The notes beneath the pieces are model-generated. The model did not search any database and had not been told where the DNA came from. It saw only the letters and a program-made list of their open reading frames with translations. 64,000 nucleotides of DNA from a bacterium (GTDB lineage: Bacteria > Planctomycetota > Planctomycetia > Pirellulales > Pirellulaceae): assembly GCA_030430075.1 (NCBI GenBank), contig JAUIGN010000005.1, forward strand, positions 248,001-312,000. Direction: 5' to 3'. This document shows positions 15,001 to 21,402 of this stretch, piece by piece; positions within the stretch are counted from its first letter, which is position 1, and each line of letters begins with the position of its first letter. The position numbers were made by a program, and so were the translations under genes.

Positions 15001-18000
15001 TTCAATATCGACTCAGGGACGGGCGAATTGCGCTTCAACGAATCGCCCAACTTCGAACTGCCGACCGATTCCGGCGCGGACAACGTGTACGAAGTCGAAG
15101 TGACGGTCGCCGACGGGAATGGCGGAGCGGACGTGCAACTGATTCAGGTCAATGTGACCGATATCGATGATGCTCCCGTGATCAACCTGCCCGGTGGCGG
15201 CGTGACGGCCGACGTCGACGTCGACGAGAATGAGACGTCGGTAACGACGGTCTCGGCGACCGGTGTTGCCGGAACCACGTTGACCTACACGATTACCGGC
15301 GGTGCCGACGCCGGCCAGTTCTCGCTCGATCCATCGACCGGCGTATTGCTGTTCAACACCGCGCCCGACTTCGAGAATCCCACGTCATCTTCGGGCGACA
15401 ACAACTACGAAGTCGCGGTGACCGTTAATGACGGCATCGGCGGCACTGATTCGCAATTGATTACGGTGATCGTGGGGGACGTAAACGAAGCACCCGTTGT
15501 CACGACCGCCGCCTTGGTAACGGCGCCGGAAAATCAGTTGGACGCGGTCACCATCACGGCCAGCGACGAGGATACGAATCCTGTCAACGGGCTGACCTAC
15601 AGCCTCAGCGGCGGCCCCGACGTGGCACTCTTCGACATTGACGGCGGGACCGGCGTGGTGACATTCAAGTCAGCGCCGGACTTTGAGAATCCGAGTGATA
15701 TCGGGGGCAACAACATTTACGATTTTGAAGTGACGGTGACCGACGACGGGATGCCGGTGGAAGCGGGCACCAAGCTGATTTCGGTGGAAGTGACGGATAC
15801 GAATGACGCGCCCGTCCTGCACAACGGCGGTAACACGACGCCCGATATGAGTCTGCCGACCATCACGGAAGATCAGATCACCGGGACGGGGGTCACCGTG
15901 GCCCAACTGCTGCTCTCCAGCACGGTCTCGGCGGATGCCGTGACCGACCAGGATCCCGGTGCCTTGGAGGGAATCGCGATCACGGGGGTTACCGGAAACG
16001 GCGGCACCTGGCGGTACTCGACCAATGGCGGGGCGACCTTCTTCAACCTCGGCGCGGTGAGCGGCAGCACGGCACGCTTGCTGCGGTCGTCCGACCTCCT
16101 TCGTTACGTTCCTAACCAGGAGAACGGCGAAACCGGTGCCTCGGCGCCGACCATCACGTTCCAGGCCTGGGACCGCACCAGCGGCGGTGTCGGGGGCCTG
16201 GCAGATGCGACCGTGAATGGATTGGCGACCGCCTTCAGTACGGCCAGTGAGACCGCGACGATCGAAGTGACCGATGTGAATGATGCACCGGTCCTGGCGG
16301 CCGGCGATCTGAGCTTGCCGACCATCACCGAAGACCTGGCGGACGCGGTCAACACGGGGGCTCGGGTCAGCGAGATCCTGGGCAGTGACGGCGGCGACCC
16401 GATTACCGACGTGGACAACGGTGCCGTGGAAGGAATCGCGGTCACTGCGACGACCGGTCGCGGGACGTGGGAGTATTCGACCGACGGCGGCGCCAGTTAT
16501 GACCCGGTCGGTACGGTCGCAGTCGGTTCGGCGCTCTTACTAAGGGAATCGGATCGGCTCCGTTACGTGCCGGATGGTGACAATGGGGAAACGGCAACCG
16601 TCCAGTTCCAGGCGTGGGATCAGACGGACATCGGCACGAATCTGCCGGGATCGAAAGTTTCTGTGGCGGCCAGCGGCGGTGTCACGCCGTACAGTGCGGT
16701 CACTTCATCCGCCACCATTCTGGTCACCGATTTGAATGATGCTCCGGTGGCGATGGACGACAATTACGCAACCGGTGAAGACCAACTCCTCAACGTGATC
16801 GGCTTGGGAGTTCGGCATAACGATGACGATGTCGATGTGCCGCCGCAGACGCTGGCCGTGCTCGATCCGCAACTCATCACCTTCAGCGATCTGGGGGCGG
16901 TGATCGTCATGAACTCCAACGGGACGTTCAGCTACGATCCCCGGAATGCGTCCACGCTCCAGCAACTGCCCGCCGGGCAGACGGTCGTCGATCGCTTCCG
17001 CTATCGGTTGCGGGACAATGGGGCGAACCCCAGTAACCTGGTCTCTAACGAGGCGGTGGTTTCGATCACGGTGACGGGTGCCAACGACAATCCGATTGCC
17101 AACAACGTCAGCGGCGCGGCGACCGAAGACGGTGGGCCGAGCAACGGGAACTTTGACGCCGCGGATCGCGACACGGGCGAGACGGCGGCCCTGACGTATT
17201 CCATCGTCAGCCCGCCCGCCGAGGGTTCGGCAAGCACCTCGGGGACACCCGGTGACGATCAATTCACGTTTGATCCCGGGACCGACTTCCAGGACTTGAT
17301 GGCCGGCCAGACACGGAACGTCACCTTCACGTACCGGGCGACCGATCCGCAGAACGGGCAGAGCAACGCTGCCGTGGTCACCGTGACGGTCACGGGCGTC
17401 AATGATCGCCCAGAAGTACAAAGCGTCACGGTGACGACGTCGGAAGATGGGCCGACCGTGACCGACCTGTTCGCCGGCACGGACGTGGACGGAGACTCCC
17501 TGACCTATCAGTTGGGAGCCAACGCGAATGTCGTGGGCGGCTTGTGTGATATTGACCTCACGGGCGTCAACCTGACCGACAACTTTGTGAACAACGCCAA
17601 TGGTTCGTTCAGCTTCTCACCCGGGGACGATTTCCACGGCCTGGCGGTGGGTGAGTCGTGCCAGGTGGCCATCGCTTACACGGCAAATGACGGAATCACC
17701 GACAGCACGTCGGCCATGTTGACTGCGACGGTGACCGGCGTGAATGACGGGCCCGTGGTGAACGACGACAATGTGTCCACCACGGAAGATGCACCGTTGA
17801 CGTTGAGCGACGGAATGGGTGTGCTCATCAACGACTTCGACGTCGATGTCAGCGACTCGCTTGCCGTCGTCGGTTTTGATGCCGTGAGCATCCTGGGAGC
17901 GACCGTTTCCGTGACCGCCGGCGGCGGCTTCACCTATGACCCGACCGGGTCGTCCACGCTGCAAGCACTGACGGTCAATTCGCTGCCCGTTGCGGACACC

Positions 18001-20868
18001 TTCCGCGTGACGGTCGAAGACGAGCAGGGCGCCCGGGCGGTCGAGACCGTCACGGTATCCGTCTCTGGTTTGAACGACGCTCCGGTCGCGCGAGCGGACT
18101 TCGGCGTGACCAGCGAAGACGGCCCGCTGGTGGTGAATCCTCGGGGCTTGCTCTTGAACGACGTCGATCCCGACACGGGCGAGACGGCGACCCTGGCCAT
18201 CGATCCTGGAACGATACAGAGTGCCAAGTCGGCGACCGTCACGATCGGGACGGACGGCCGCTATTCGTATGATCCACGCGGGGCCGCAGTGCTGCAGGCC
18301 TTGCAGCAAGGCCAATCGACGACGGACACGTTCACCTACACGGTTCGCGACGTGAACGGCGTGCCTTCGCTGGGGACGGTGACCATCACGGTGAATGGTG
18401 TCAACGACGCACCCACTGCGGCTGATGATTCGGCGACGACCAACGAGGATCAACCGATCACGATCAGCGCCTTGATTAACGACAGCGACCCGGACACGGG
18501 CGACCAGTTGTCACTCTCCGGATTCGCTGCCCAGAGTATCAAGGGGGCCAGAATCAGCTTCATCGGCAATGGTCAGTTTACCTACGACCCGCGCGGGGCC
18601 GATGACTTGCAGGCATTGCTGGGGGGTGAGAACGAAGAAGATACGTTCACGTACACCATTTCCGACAACCTCGGGGCCACGTCAACGGCCACGGTGACGG
18701 TTGCCGTTAGCGGTTTGAACGATGCTCCCGTAGGAATGGCCGATGCGTTCGCCACTGACGCGGACAGTCAATTGGCCGTATCGGCGGCTGGCGTGCTGGC
18801 GAACGATACGGACGTCGAAGGGAGCGTGTTGACCGTCTTGGCGGTCAACGGTTCGGCCGGCAATGTCGGGTCGACGATTTCTCTCCCGTCGGGCGCCCAA
18901 TTGACCATGGAACAGGATGGCGGATTCACCTACGATCCAACCAGTTCGCCCCGGATGCGGGCCCTGCCGGCAGGTGCGACCGATACCGACCAGTTCATCT
19001 ACGAGGCCTTTGACGGCTTTGATCGGTCGACCCAGGTTGTCGTTTCGATTACGGTGACCGGCGTGAATGACGCTCCCGTCGCGAATGCCGATTCGTTCTT
19101 CACGACCGAGGACCAGTTGCTAAGTGTCGGGGCGCCCGGCCTGCTGGCCAACGACTCGGATGTCGATGGAGACTTGATTAACGTCATCGCGTTCTCGGGA
19201 GTGACACCCTTTGGCGCCTCCGTCACGATCGGCGCCACGGGCAGCTTCCAGTACGACCCACGGGCCGCCCAAGCGCTGCAGTCGCTCGCCAGTGGCGAGG
19301 TGGCGGAAGACGAGTTCTCCTACACGATCAGCGACGGCAACGGCGGCTTTTCTACCGCCACGGCGACGGTGACCGTGCAAGGCGTGAATGACGCACCGCA
19401 GGCTGTGGATGACGCGTATCGGGTGACCGAAGATGCCAAGTTGATCGTTTCGGGCGAAGGGGTCATTGAGAATGACTCCGACCCCGACGGCGATCCAATT
19501 CAAGTCGACAATTTCGACGCGACGTCCACATTGGGCGCGCCGGTGACGGTCAATCCGGATGGGACGTTGACCTATGATCCCACCGGCGTACCGGCGATCC
19601 AGGCGATGCCGCTCGGACAGATGCTCTTCGACACGTTTACGTACCAGTTGACTGACGGGACGACCCTCTCGAACCGGGCGGTTGTCACCGTCACCTTGGA
19701 CGGTCTGAACGACGCGCCGGTCGTCGTCGACGATACGTACTTTGTCGAGGAAGAAGGCCGGCTGTCGGTCTCCGCCGCGGAGGGCGTGTTGAATAATCCG
19801 GTGACCGGTGATTTCGATCCGGAGGGAAGCCCGCTGACGGCTGAGATCGTCTCCTTCCCGGCCAATGGCAACGTCTCCCTGAATGCGGCGGGTGGATTCA
19901 CGTACACTCCCAACCCGGATTTCAGCGGCGTCGACAGCTTTAGCTACCGAGCGAATGACGGAACGCTTCGTTCGGCAGTGGCGATCGTCACCATCAATGT
20001 GACTCCTGTAAATGACGCGCCGGTTGCGTTGGACGACCAGTATGTGGTCGACCAGGACAGTTCGCTGACGGTCTTGGCGGCAAACGGCGTGCTCGCCAAC
20101 GACCGTGATGTCGATGGCGAACAACTGACGGCCGAATTGGTTGCCGGAACCGGACCAGCCAACGGCACATTGCAACTGGCTGCCGACGGTTCATTCAATT
20201 ATGTGCCATCGCCCGGGTTCTTCGGCACCGACTCGTTCCAATACGAAGCCGTCGACGGCAGCGACACGCGCTCACGGGCGACGGTCACAATCGAGGTAGA
20301 AAACATCCACGCCTGGCAGAACCCGCTGAACCGATTTGACGTGAACGCCGACGGCACCGTCTCACCTCAAGACGCGTTGCTGATTATCAATTACCTCAAC
20401 AATATTGGACCGGGGCCCGTCCCGGAGGACGCGGTTGGGCCTCCTTTCCGCGATGTTACCGGCGACGATTTTGTCGCGCCATCGGATGTGCTGGCCATCG
20501 TTAACTACCTGAACTCCGAGTTCGGTGCACCGGCCGGCGAAGGTGAGGGCAGCGGCAGCTACGCCACCGACCTGTTGGCGGCGGAGGAAATGGCACCCGT
20601 ATATGTGCTCCCCGGCGCGGGGATCAGAGACCGAGCGACAGCGGCCGATGATAAGACGGCTGCCAAATCAGACTCGCGGATCCGCCTGATCGATACCTTG
20701 TTCGGCGAAGCGACCAGTCCTTTCGCAGCCCCGGCCAAACAGCCGGTGATTTCGTCGTCGGACGCCAAGGGAGTGCAGTCCTTCTTCGATGACATCGCAA
20801 TTGACGATCTGGCCTCGGACGTCGACCAGTTGTGGGCTGATGACCTCTTTGGCTTCGATGACGTGTAG
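1..20868 (+). CDS. Giant multidomain extracellular protein with metzincin-type protease, beta-helix, cadherin/tandem-95 repeats and dockerin (5' end outside window)
   Basis: The frame is open from base 1, so the true start and any export signal lie upstream; at least 6,950 residues are visible. In order: a zinc-protease motif HEIGHLLGLGHD (about 907-945) with a Met-turn-like GTVMRG just after; a PPC-like domain (1057-1380); right-handed beta-helix stretches with D-W-G-G-I/L signatures (about 1820-2760, 3140-4260, 9680-10350); a second PPC-like domain (about 4370-4910); roughly 13 copies of a DGxxFTI...FEFD repeat (1510-13770); a GEVED domain (12250-14090); cadherin-like repeats (14490-15820); two copies of a T-I-T-E-D domain (15840-16730); tandem-95/VCBS-like repeats to 20310; a type I dockerin pair (20310-20520); and a 115-residue acidic tail. 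It is probably secreted or surface-bound, with adhesive and proteolytic roles. The protease assignment rests on the motif only; the function of the rest is inferred. No frameshift is seen over 20.8 kb. Confidence 0.9.
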   Translation, partial: TGGANPNVLVAATSLLDQARDQVIVYFNDDDLLDDATSAENPDFYQLIFTNDTARNTGGLNAADEDDVNTHTPTSVAYYPELDKAVLTFADDIDKLSAPGTYRLRVGTDESAPLAPTRLTVAADAVTPTLGRPGSSFATALDIGALTVQSQIIESSIDAQQFVLDFAGSNDEAGHRDIPNPPENHLHGGPDGSAAITTQAYNFQDVYGVDSFGNVLHNAINEAQKERTREILALYANYLGIEFVETAASGWTVATGDLTAVGLVSGPGGVAGVAGGGRLVMDAQDFTNPADDRPFAAWFQVAMHEIGHLLGLGHDSDLPVGTVMRGTGFGNANEPDFPGDHDIVHGQFIFRPSSKDVDLFEFNVTDVGTFTAETFAERLPDASDLDTQLRLYKELPDGTIALVSQNDDYYSEDSFIELELDPGTYYIGVSASGNDSYNPEIEDTGLGGRTDGAYDLRLNFRPSVDNNIVDATGTDFDGDLDGVPGGVYDFWFQAKPLERVLEITGDGTTFSNGQTIRVVNADGLARTFTFQTAGATVPNNGIIEFNAGFSQADITTALIDEINNAFGPMTATLAPASTNRIVLSGERSITLGTGVVGINIEGRTIFVDKTAAANADGSLSRPFNSIAKFTSINAFANTHPGDIVRIVGNGGIDGDLNTVEDAFAYEIGFSGPPNNTELSDGATMEVPRGVTTMIDSGALFKLRQARIGVGSSTASGDRSGAALQVLGTPVQQVFFNSFNNDEIGIGQVTVPTTPRAGDWGGISFREDTDRAQGRFVYEQEGIFLDYVNFADFQYGGGSVFIDSRQQIINPIHITQARPTITNNTITKSADAAISADPNSFRETNFHEPRFQMSGEFTSDYDRVGPHVRGNRLVDNSNNGLFVRIDTPTGGQILPMTVSGRFDDTDVTHIISQNLIVKGTPSGPLRVNVPPPSNLITFAPQAGGTLAAGTYQYIVTFVDIDGYDGPPSAATTSMATLADRTIAGAPGQGSIRLNNLPPVSSGFVGRRIYRSDDGGTTFTLVANIDGSATSYLDDGTTAGGLLTTPAVVDLARRDARLAIDPGTIVKLENARVETTFGAQFLAEGTEGQNIIFTTRLDDRYGAGGTFDTNNDDRLGDDEADPTLIDGGDWGGLYFGHTSLASIDHALVTYAGGVVPLEGDFAGFNAIEIQQADVRIANSVIEMNDGGRGGSAPGDRFGRLSNSAAAIFVRGAQPVILDNIIRDNDGPAISINANALNYELVKDRGRSIGPVDRVTNFSDNQGALIRRNLLSSDPSVVATRGGINGMEVRGEILTTEVVWDDTDIVHVLRNTVTIPDFHTFGGLRLESSPSESLVVKLLGASAGFTATGNELDIDDRIGGMLHIIGQPGFPVILTSLNDDSIGAGFQPDGLPQTDTNNGGLSVGSPGNWRSIQLLTRSHDRNVELALELEDTEVSAPGNNFTPNTAQFLGELAPHEKAGDDNVRLGYDIHGVINEPNDVDVYSFVGTAGTDVWFDIDRTDQTLDTVVELVDVNGQIIAQSNDSDQETLQSRAGNALEVFEANPAATDANILQKSQYFPTDFQGDPKDHGTLNPRDAGFRIALPGTAGSIGTYFIRVRSSNVANATPQTAIDSPDLQDPAKLFDGITSGSYELQIRIHEVDENPGSTVRYADIRYATTGIDVRGLPRHSALLGESGENVPDNNDTNPQYLGNLLGSERAALSVNGNLSADNDLDRFDVDVSYLSVQVTGASPPFFSSATFDVDYADGIGRPNTTLNVFQGGQLVLSSKDAEDSGSPRSGSSRSNSNLADDIPGPLSLLNMDDLTRGSAGQLDPFIGPVELPSGERYTVVVSSDSQDPVALRQFRRANVSVAEAATRVEPVNSVVRIAEDHIGESTRTTAAPPVTSPILPTAVTFDLGNAQEEAVVPFHLGDVVLFSTSGNTIRTINPFTGQVVTTLGETGRTHGDIAMRPDGELFTFSWGPGTIGNVTDGSAGNYLQIDTGTAAVTNLGDDGIQTFEDDPMNVPSDRAADDGIRFNAIDYPNRTVVQNNVDQDHTLYAYGTRFQAVNVDYSPNVLYRLTPSNGAVMPNGNNRTDPGRNFGAGTAQRERGIADTSFDPTPTGANAINAPDATTGNTFTIDDGDNIRVNLAPATDFEMDFGPQARLAVTSPNRTVRDGQIFTVTTNGGAFSQIFELNTGHVIDVTSFTNRAALEGHLLQITDNVGRLATFEFDDPAANGVAGGNVEIDLSGVNNVPALTTAIANAINTHVPYNVTATIVGGDRITLTQDSTTVVPMNVTGAPGVAFVGDHLVGAGNIEIVAEESFNSAALGVAIQGIITDFDIGGGGTLVTAGVSGNRVNFRDAHSLVLGAGPQLPPLNLVGTGIDTDTVGKVQVPLLADDNGTEVATAIAAAINGSLYGAGTAVSTGATVSLTGSTFNAALTDDTGDTPPGPFIIGGSTPGGLITGMATVGGVTYAVTGEDPLTPGLQGGGLYRVNLFNGSVDLVNTATALAGIDFEGLVAGPLNVEGGAYANMLFAIDSGGTLHAFDTGGVPQPVFVDGATTVATGASSQGLAFSTLDYNLWHTTDQRRGDDGHGIDASFDLSRGESDGFTSFYFGFDDAARNGISTASRQRNCSPSATVPAGGGKCDTYNFPGGAHGSLEANPISLKGYSAEDQPTLYFNYRLDTDNTNHLDEMRDSFRVYMGTEDGAWHLLATNNSARDPNRLDEYDDPFFGDGITVNVQELYDIGDAGAPAAWRQARISLAPFAGMENLRLRYDFATAGNMDVGDPQNTGDELRAIEAYKLRDQQTFTIDGVDVFEIEKGATLVAPSGAMIPVGQQFTVDGGGGPVTFTFTAGASNAATGEIHVDSDMTPVEVAEEIRGVINGSPALGGTVTAIRNAAAGHRVNLSGAIAANVAVPMPGFPATFVEGAFGGQVFGSNVIVIDDNMDNEAVAAQIDAALELFYSLDPAANAFKDFDHVIRVIGHSVTGQGPGPFAGQRLGLSQVPGDGTGGLWPDALSQNDESRPSDRGVDNQQEGVYIDDIIIGFAERGEMITDAPATTAFDEFFTTTSPQTLEGEYQLEVRRSALYGVSNPFPPPPQVLVRSFDTNDRISLQTSLTIPRGADIHDDQIFTLSDGLDTLTFEFDDASLPVGHPDAGVAAGHVLVPFRSTWRDDQVAESVRDVINSDQVQAVLEITAGLSDGKITGGLSTSNIVNLYGNVTANVFAEGGGNFGDPTASPAGDVTATSFGVGEHGLFGTYGGDQNHHRDQGQLLIHSNFIANSSQFGISIDSDTRNPGTVPNQGAVRNTRGINQDQLFHGVTVINNVLNGNNSGGIRFSGQSNAAGQPIAPVPFGRIVNNTIYGTATFDVGIQVDTNASPTVLNNIVANAGTGISVDASSQNANTVLGSNLFQNAPTAVGGFDRIILNSGDPLFLDAPGGNFYLESDSAAIDSALDALNDRFDFYNNIKRPLGIAESPILAPALDVVGQLRADGDSTTSGGGLNPLKDRGAFDRVDTTGPTAVLLVPRDNDTEGVDQDQPTETVVQLSEGVLSHFDILLVDDGTGPDLSTLTNLSVSLTEDGRALTEGVDYTFGFNSTSRTIRLTPLSGIWKPGRTYEITLNNRDRFVIVAPDGASVSDGDVFTIADATGSLVTYEYESGYVMSVPQTLTLELPSEGALPGGIVDGENFTISNGLQSVNFEFDSNNNVSGTNVRISFKNTDSQAVLVSAVIDAIDALAGPDPLNPIGDGVYGLDLSPRDLGDGVIHLGTRSIHSLMLSGSGILQSSGVAGGVDDEDTFTIEYGSQMVEFEFDSDSDTSGTSVPIPFTFFETYEEIADTVVGVIAGFNPMVVDPAFTLAPLDMGGGRIHLGGIVGHVLDTSGGALTQTGVPGVVGSLRLQIPASGGAGFSGIADGQTFSITNGAVTETFEFNTDGSTTPGNIVINFSDGRGAGGDPPSTQDEIAASVTSVISGVVSLGLTPTDEGNGQVRLNETARHTVDTSMTNITVSGVSGGAVPVNYIPDRSFTGDEMAGVIINTVNSSSTAAFARLRAGSTVFISDATAITGINTITSPGNPLGQLEGIKDVAGNNLQPNRANNESQFTIILAGAELDYGDAPDPFATLNGKYPTLRSSDGARHVLVPDQIFLGAGVDAETDGQPTRVADGDDADHVLDVSGTSLSAVGVGPVNLTLAAQAPASREGTVFVLNDGVNPPVTFEFDRGPAFGVGAGNVAIPFLDGDDIDTIVDSIVTVVSARLVPTASNPLVGFNPTNLGGGLLYLGGGTGHTIDLSPLGLPASSLTFTGELPARITTVGAGLAMQVPSRSKLGIVINSLSLPSAIGDGERFTIDDGINPPVIFEFEETSAGPAGVDDVNRVISFDRNTDSAADLATKVEAAIRASSAVGDLIDLDPMAVGNTVLLAAATTDTSVDTSSVMSPNLGQLNPVADGQSFTIDPDGAGGPTMPTRFEFDSGGGLIGAGVAVPVNVADSANDIADAIVATIGGLGLNPVNLGDATIDLGGTVDHEVDVTLAPNLILTGTAGGIADGQIFTIDDGVDVHRFEFDRNEEVAVGNIAVIFLPDSSPLDIAAAITSAVNDSELGMAATDPMDGTVDLATDDDDGVHFNGVINPHVVTPVNVVASGPGLLDGWIDYNQDGDWDDFGEKVFDSVALSAGANALDFTAPGFAVSGETFARFRFSVGGRTFPTGVIVNGEVEDYLVSIAPGTPPVVNHDSYSTDEDTPFMEATVGTLGLGVLSNDQDNENELLTVTEVNGEAANVGMALTLQHGGTVTVLADGTFNYDPTTSSTLNEMVFGASLTETFTYRANDIPTCGPPCETMISNNTATVSITINGRNDAPVITSNMGGDSAMISVAENTTAVTVVTATDVDRADDVDRTPDTLTYTVSGGDDASFFEIDPATHALTFKTAPDFETRQDDDMDGIYIVHVEVTDDGTPNLSDIQTLTVTVTDVNDPPVIQMPSAGDTASVTFAENQATTTVVAQVQATDQDMPPNTLTYTITPGGVDGSKFNIDSGTGELRFNESPNFELPTDSGADNVYEVEVTVADGNGGADVQLIQVNVTDIDDAPVINLPGGGVTADVDVDENETSVTTVSATGVAGTTLTYTITGGADAGQFSLDPSTGVLLFNTAPDFENPTSSSGDNNYEVAVTVNDGIGGTDSQLITVIVGDVNEAPVVTTAALVTAPENQLDAVTITASDEDTNPVNGLTYSLSGGPDVALFDIDGGTGVVTFKSAPDFENPSDIGGNNIYDFEVTVTDDGMPVEAGTKLISVEVTDTNDAPVLHNGGNTTPDMSLPTITEDQITGTGVTVAQLLLSSTVSADAVTDQDPGALEGIAITGVTGNGGTWRYSTNGGATFFNLGAVSGSTARLLRSSDLLRYVPNQENGETGASAPTITFQAWDRTSGGVGGLADATVNGLATAFSTASETATIEVTDVNDAPVLAAGDLSLPTITEDLADAVNTGARVSEILGSDGGDPITDVDNGAVEGIAVTATTGRGTWEYSTDGGASYDPVGTVAVGSALLLRESDRLRYVPDGDNGETATVQFQAWDQTDIGTNLPGSKVSVAASGGVTPYSAVTSSATILVTDLNDAPVAMDDNYATGEDQLLNVIGLGVRHNDDDVDVPPQTLAVLDPQLITFSDLGAVIVMNSNGTFSYDPRNASTLQQLPAGQTVVDRFRYRLRDNGANPSNLVSNEAVVSITVTGANDNPIANNVSGAATEDGGPSNGNFDAADRDTGETAALTYSIVSPPAEGSASTSGTPGDDQFTFDPGTDFQDLMAGQTRNVTFTYRATDPQNGQSNAAVVTVTVTGVNDRPEVQSVTVTTSEDGPTVTDLFAGTDVDGDSLTYQLGANANVVGGLCDIDLTGVNLTDNFVNNANGSFSFSPGDDFHGLAVGESCQVAIAYTANDGITDSTSAMLTATVTGVNDGPVVNDDNVSTTEDAPLTLSDGMGVLINDFDVDVSDSLAVVGFDAVSILGATVSVTAGGGFTYDPTGSSTLQALTVNSLPVADTFRVTVEDEQGARAVETVTVSVSGLNDAPVARADFGVTSEDGPLVVNPRGLLLNDVDPDTGETATLAIDPGTIQSAKSATVTIGTDGRYSYDPRGAAVLQALQQGQSTTDTFTYTVRDVNGVPSLGTVTITVNGVNDAPTAADDSATTNEDQPITISALINDSDPDTGDQLSLSGFAAQSIKGARISFIGNGQFTYDPRGADDLQALLGGENEEDTFTYTISDNLGATSTATVTVAVSGLNDAPVGMADAFATDADSQLAVSAAGVLANDTDVEGSVLTVLAVNGSAGNVGSTISLPSGAQLTMEQDGGFTYDPTSSPRMRALPAGATDTDQFIYEAFDGFDRSTQVVVSITVTGVNDAPVANADSFFTTEDQLLSVGAPGLLANDSDVDGDLINVIAFSGVTPFGASVTIGATGSFQYDPRAAQALQSLASGEVAEDEFSYTISDGNGGFSTATATVTVQGVNDAPQAVDDAYRVTEDAKLIVSGEGVIENDSDPDGDPIQVDNFDATSTLGAPVTVNPDGTLTYDPTGVPAIQAMPLGQMLFDTFTYQLTDGTTLSNRAVVTVTLDGLNDAPVVVDDTYFVEEEGRLSVSAAEGVLNNPVTGDFDPEGSPLTAEIVSFPANGNVSLNAAGGFTYTPNPDFSGVDSFSYRANDGTLRSAVAIVTINVTPVNDAPVALDDQYVVDQDSSLTVLAANGVLANDRDVDGEQLTAELVAGTGPANGTLQLAADGSFNYVPSPGFFGTDSFQYEAVDGSDTRSRATVTIEVENIHAWQNPLNRFDVNADGTVSPQDALLIINYLNNIGPGPVPEDAVGPPFRDVTGDDFVAPSDVLAIVNYLNSEFGAPAGEGEGSGSYATDLLAAEEMAPVYVLPGAGIRDRATAADDKTAAKSDSRIRLIDTLFGEATSPFAAPAKQPVISSSDAKGVQSFFDDIAIDDLASDVDQLWADDLFGFDDV
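10800..13770 (+). repeat. Protein repeat family DGxxFTIxDG...FEFD inside the giant gene
   Basis: Eight of about 13 copies of one unit cluster here, starting near 10830, 10980, 11310, 11660, 12520, 12940, 13250 and 13550. Others start near 1510, 6420, 6560, 8430 and 9300. Each unit reads (V/I)-x-D-G-x-x-F-T-I, then D/N-G, then F-E-F-(D/E/N), then a glycine turn and G-N/T-V-x-I-x-F, followed by a helix-like A-x-x-I-x-x-x-I segment. Four copies sit between the two halves of the GEVED domain. I do not recognise a named family for this unit. Confidence 0.75.
14090..20310 (+). repeat. Cadherin-like and tandem-95/VCBS-like repeat tract
   Basis: Twelve domains carry the signature N-D-A-P-V...E-D...G-V-L-x-N-D-x-D-x-D, starting near 14100 and then about every 320 bases at 16735, 17080, 17400, 17750, 18070, 18400, 18720, 19070, 19390, 19710 and 20010. 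Four or so cadherin-like domains (A/P-E-N...T-A-P-D-F-E, then Y-x-V-x-V) fill 14490-15820. Aspartates at the domain edges suggest calcium binding. The copies are diverged at DNA level, so this is an old expansion. Confidence 0.85.
20310..20520 (+). other. Type I dockerin domain (part of the giant CDS)
   Basis: Two calcium-loop/helix repeats are visible: N-P-L-N-R-F-D-V-N-A-D-G-T-V-S-P-Q-D followed by a helix ending Y-L-N-N, and F-R-D-V-T-G-D-D-F-V-A-P-S-D followed by N-Y-L-N. It is followed directly by the linker GEGEGSGSY, which recurs after the dockerin of the M36 protease at 26100. Planctomycete dockerins often end giant surface proteins; the partner is not known. Confidence 0.85.
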
Positions 20869-21402
20869 CCTGGGGCCGCCAAGTGTTCCACTGCCCTAAA
20901 CCGCTTCCCCGCGCCGCGGGGGGAGGGGACGGAGCCAAGTCCACAAGTTGTTGAAGCCGGACGCAGATCAGAACGTGGAACGCGATCCGATCCGGCAAGC
21001 AGAGCGGGATCGCGATGGCGAACGGATCTAGGAAGCTGATCGGTGCCAGCATCCCAGAGGGACCGGTCTCTTTTCGAACTGCATCGACGGAAGTTCAGGC
21101 GGACTGAATTGACGGTGGCATTCCGCCGGCCATGATCGGTTGCGAGCCTGTTGGCGACAATAGCATGTTGACTTCAACGAGCGAACGAGCTTCGCGTTCG
21201 TGGTTTGCTCGCTACGAACCACCAGTGACCTTTATGAACGTACCGGCGCGTCGCCGTTCACTTCACGCGATGATCGCCGCTTTGAAGGACAACGGTTGTT
21301 ACACAAGGGCACTCGCTTACCGCGGATACTCGGTTTCCAATGCGGGTCACCGCGCGTTGCATCGTGTTCGCAAGCATCTCCATTTGGCTTCATCGTTTGG
21401 CT
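20869..21402. other. Intergenic region, no gene seen
   Basis: A GC-rich hairpin (CCCCGC-gcc-GCGGGG, 20907-20921) lies 36 bases after the giant gene's stop. It has no T-run, so it is only a possible transcript end. A short direct duplication of TTGGCTTCATCG occurs at 21383-21407, running into the end of the hydrolase gene. The small open frames here have no start signal or recognisable domain. Confidence 0.5.
20905..20925 (+). terminator. Possible hairpin at the 3' end of the giant gene
   Basis: A six-base-pair all-GC stem with a three-base loop sits shortly after the stop codon. There is no downstream T tract, so intrinsic termination is uncertain; it could instead protect the transcript end. 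Confidence 0.3.
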
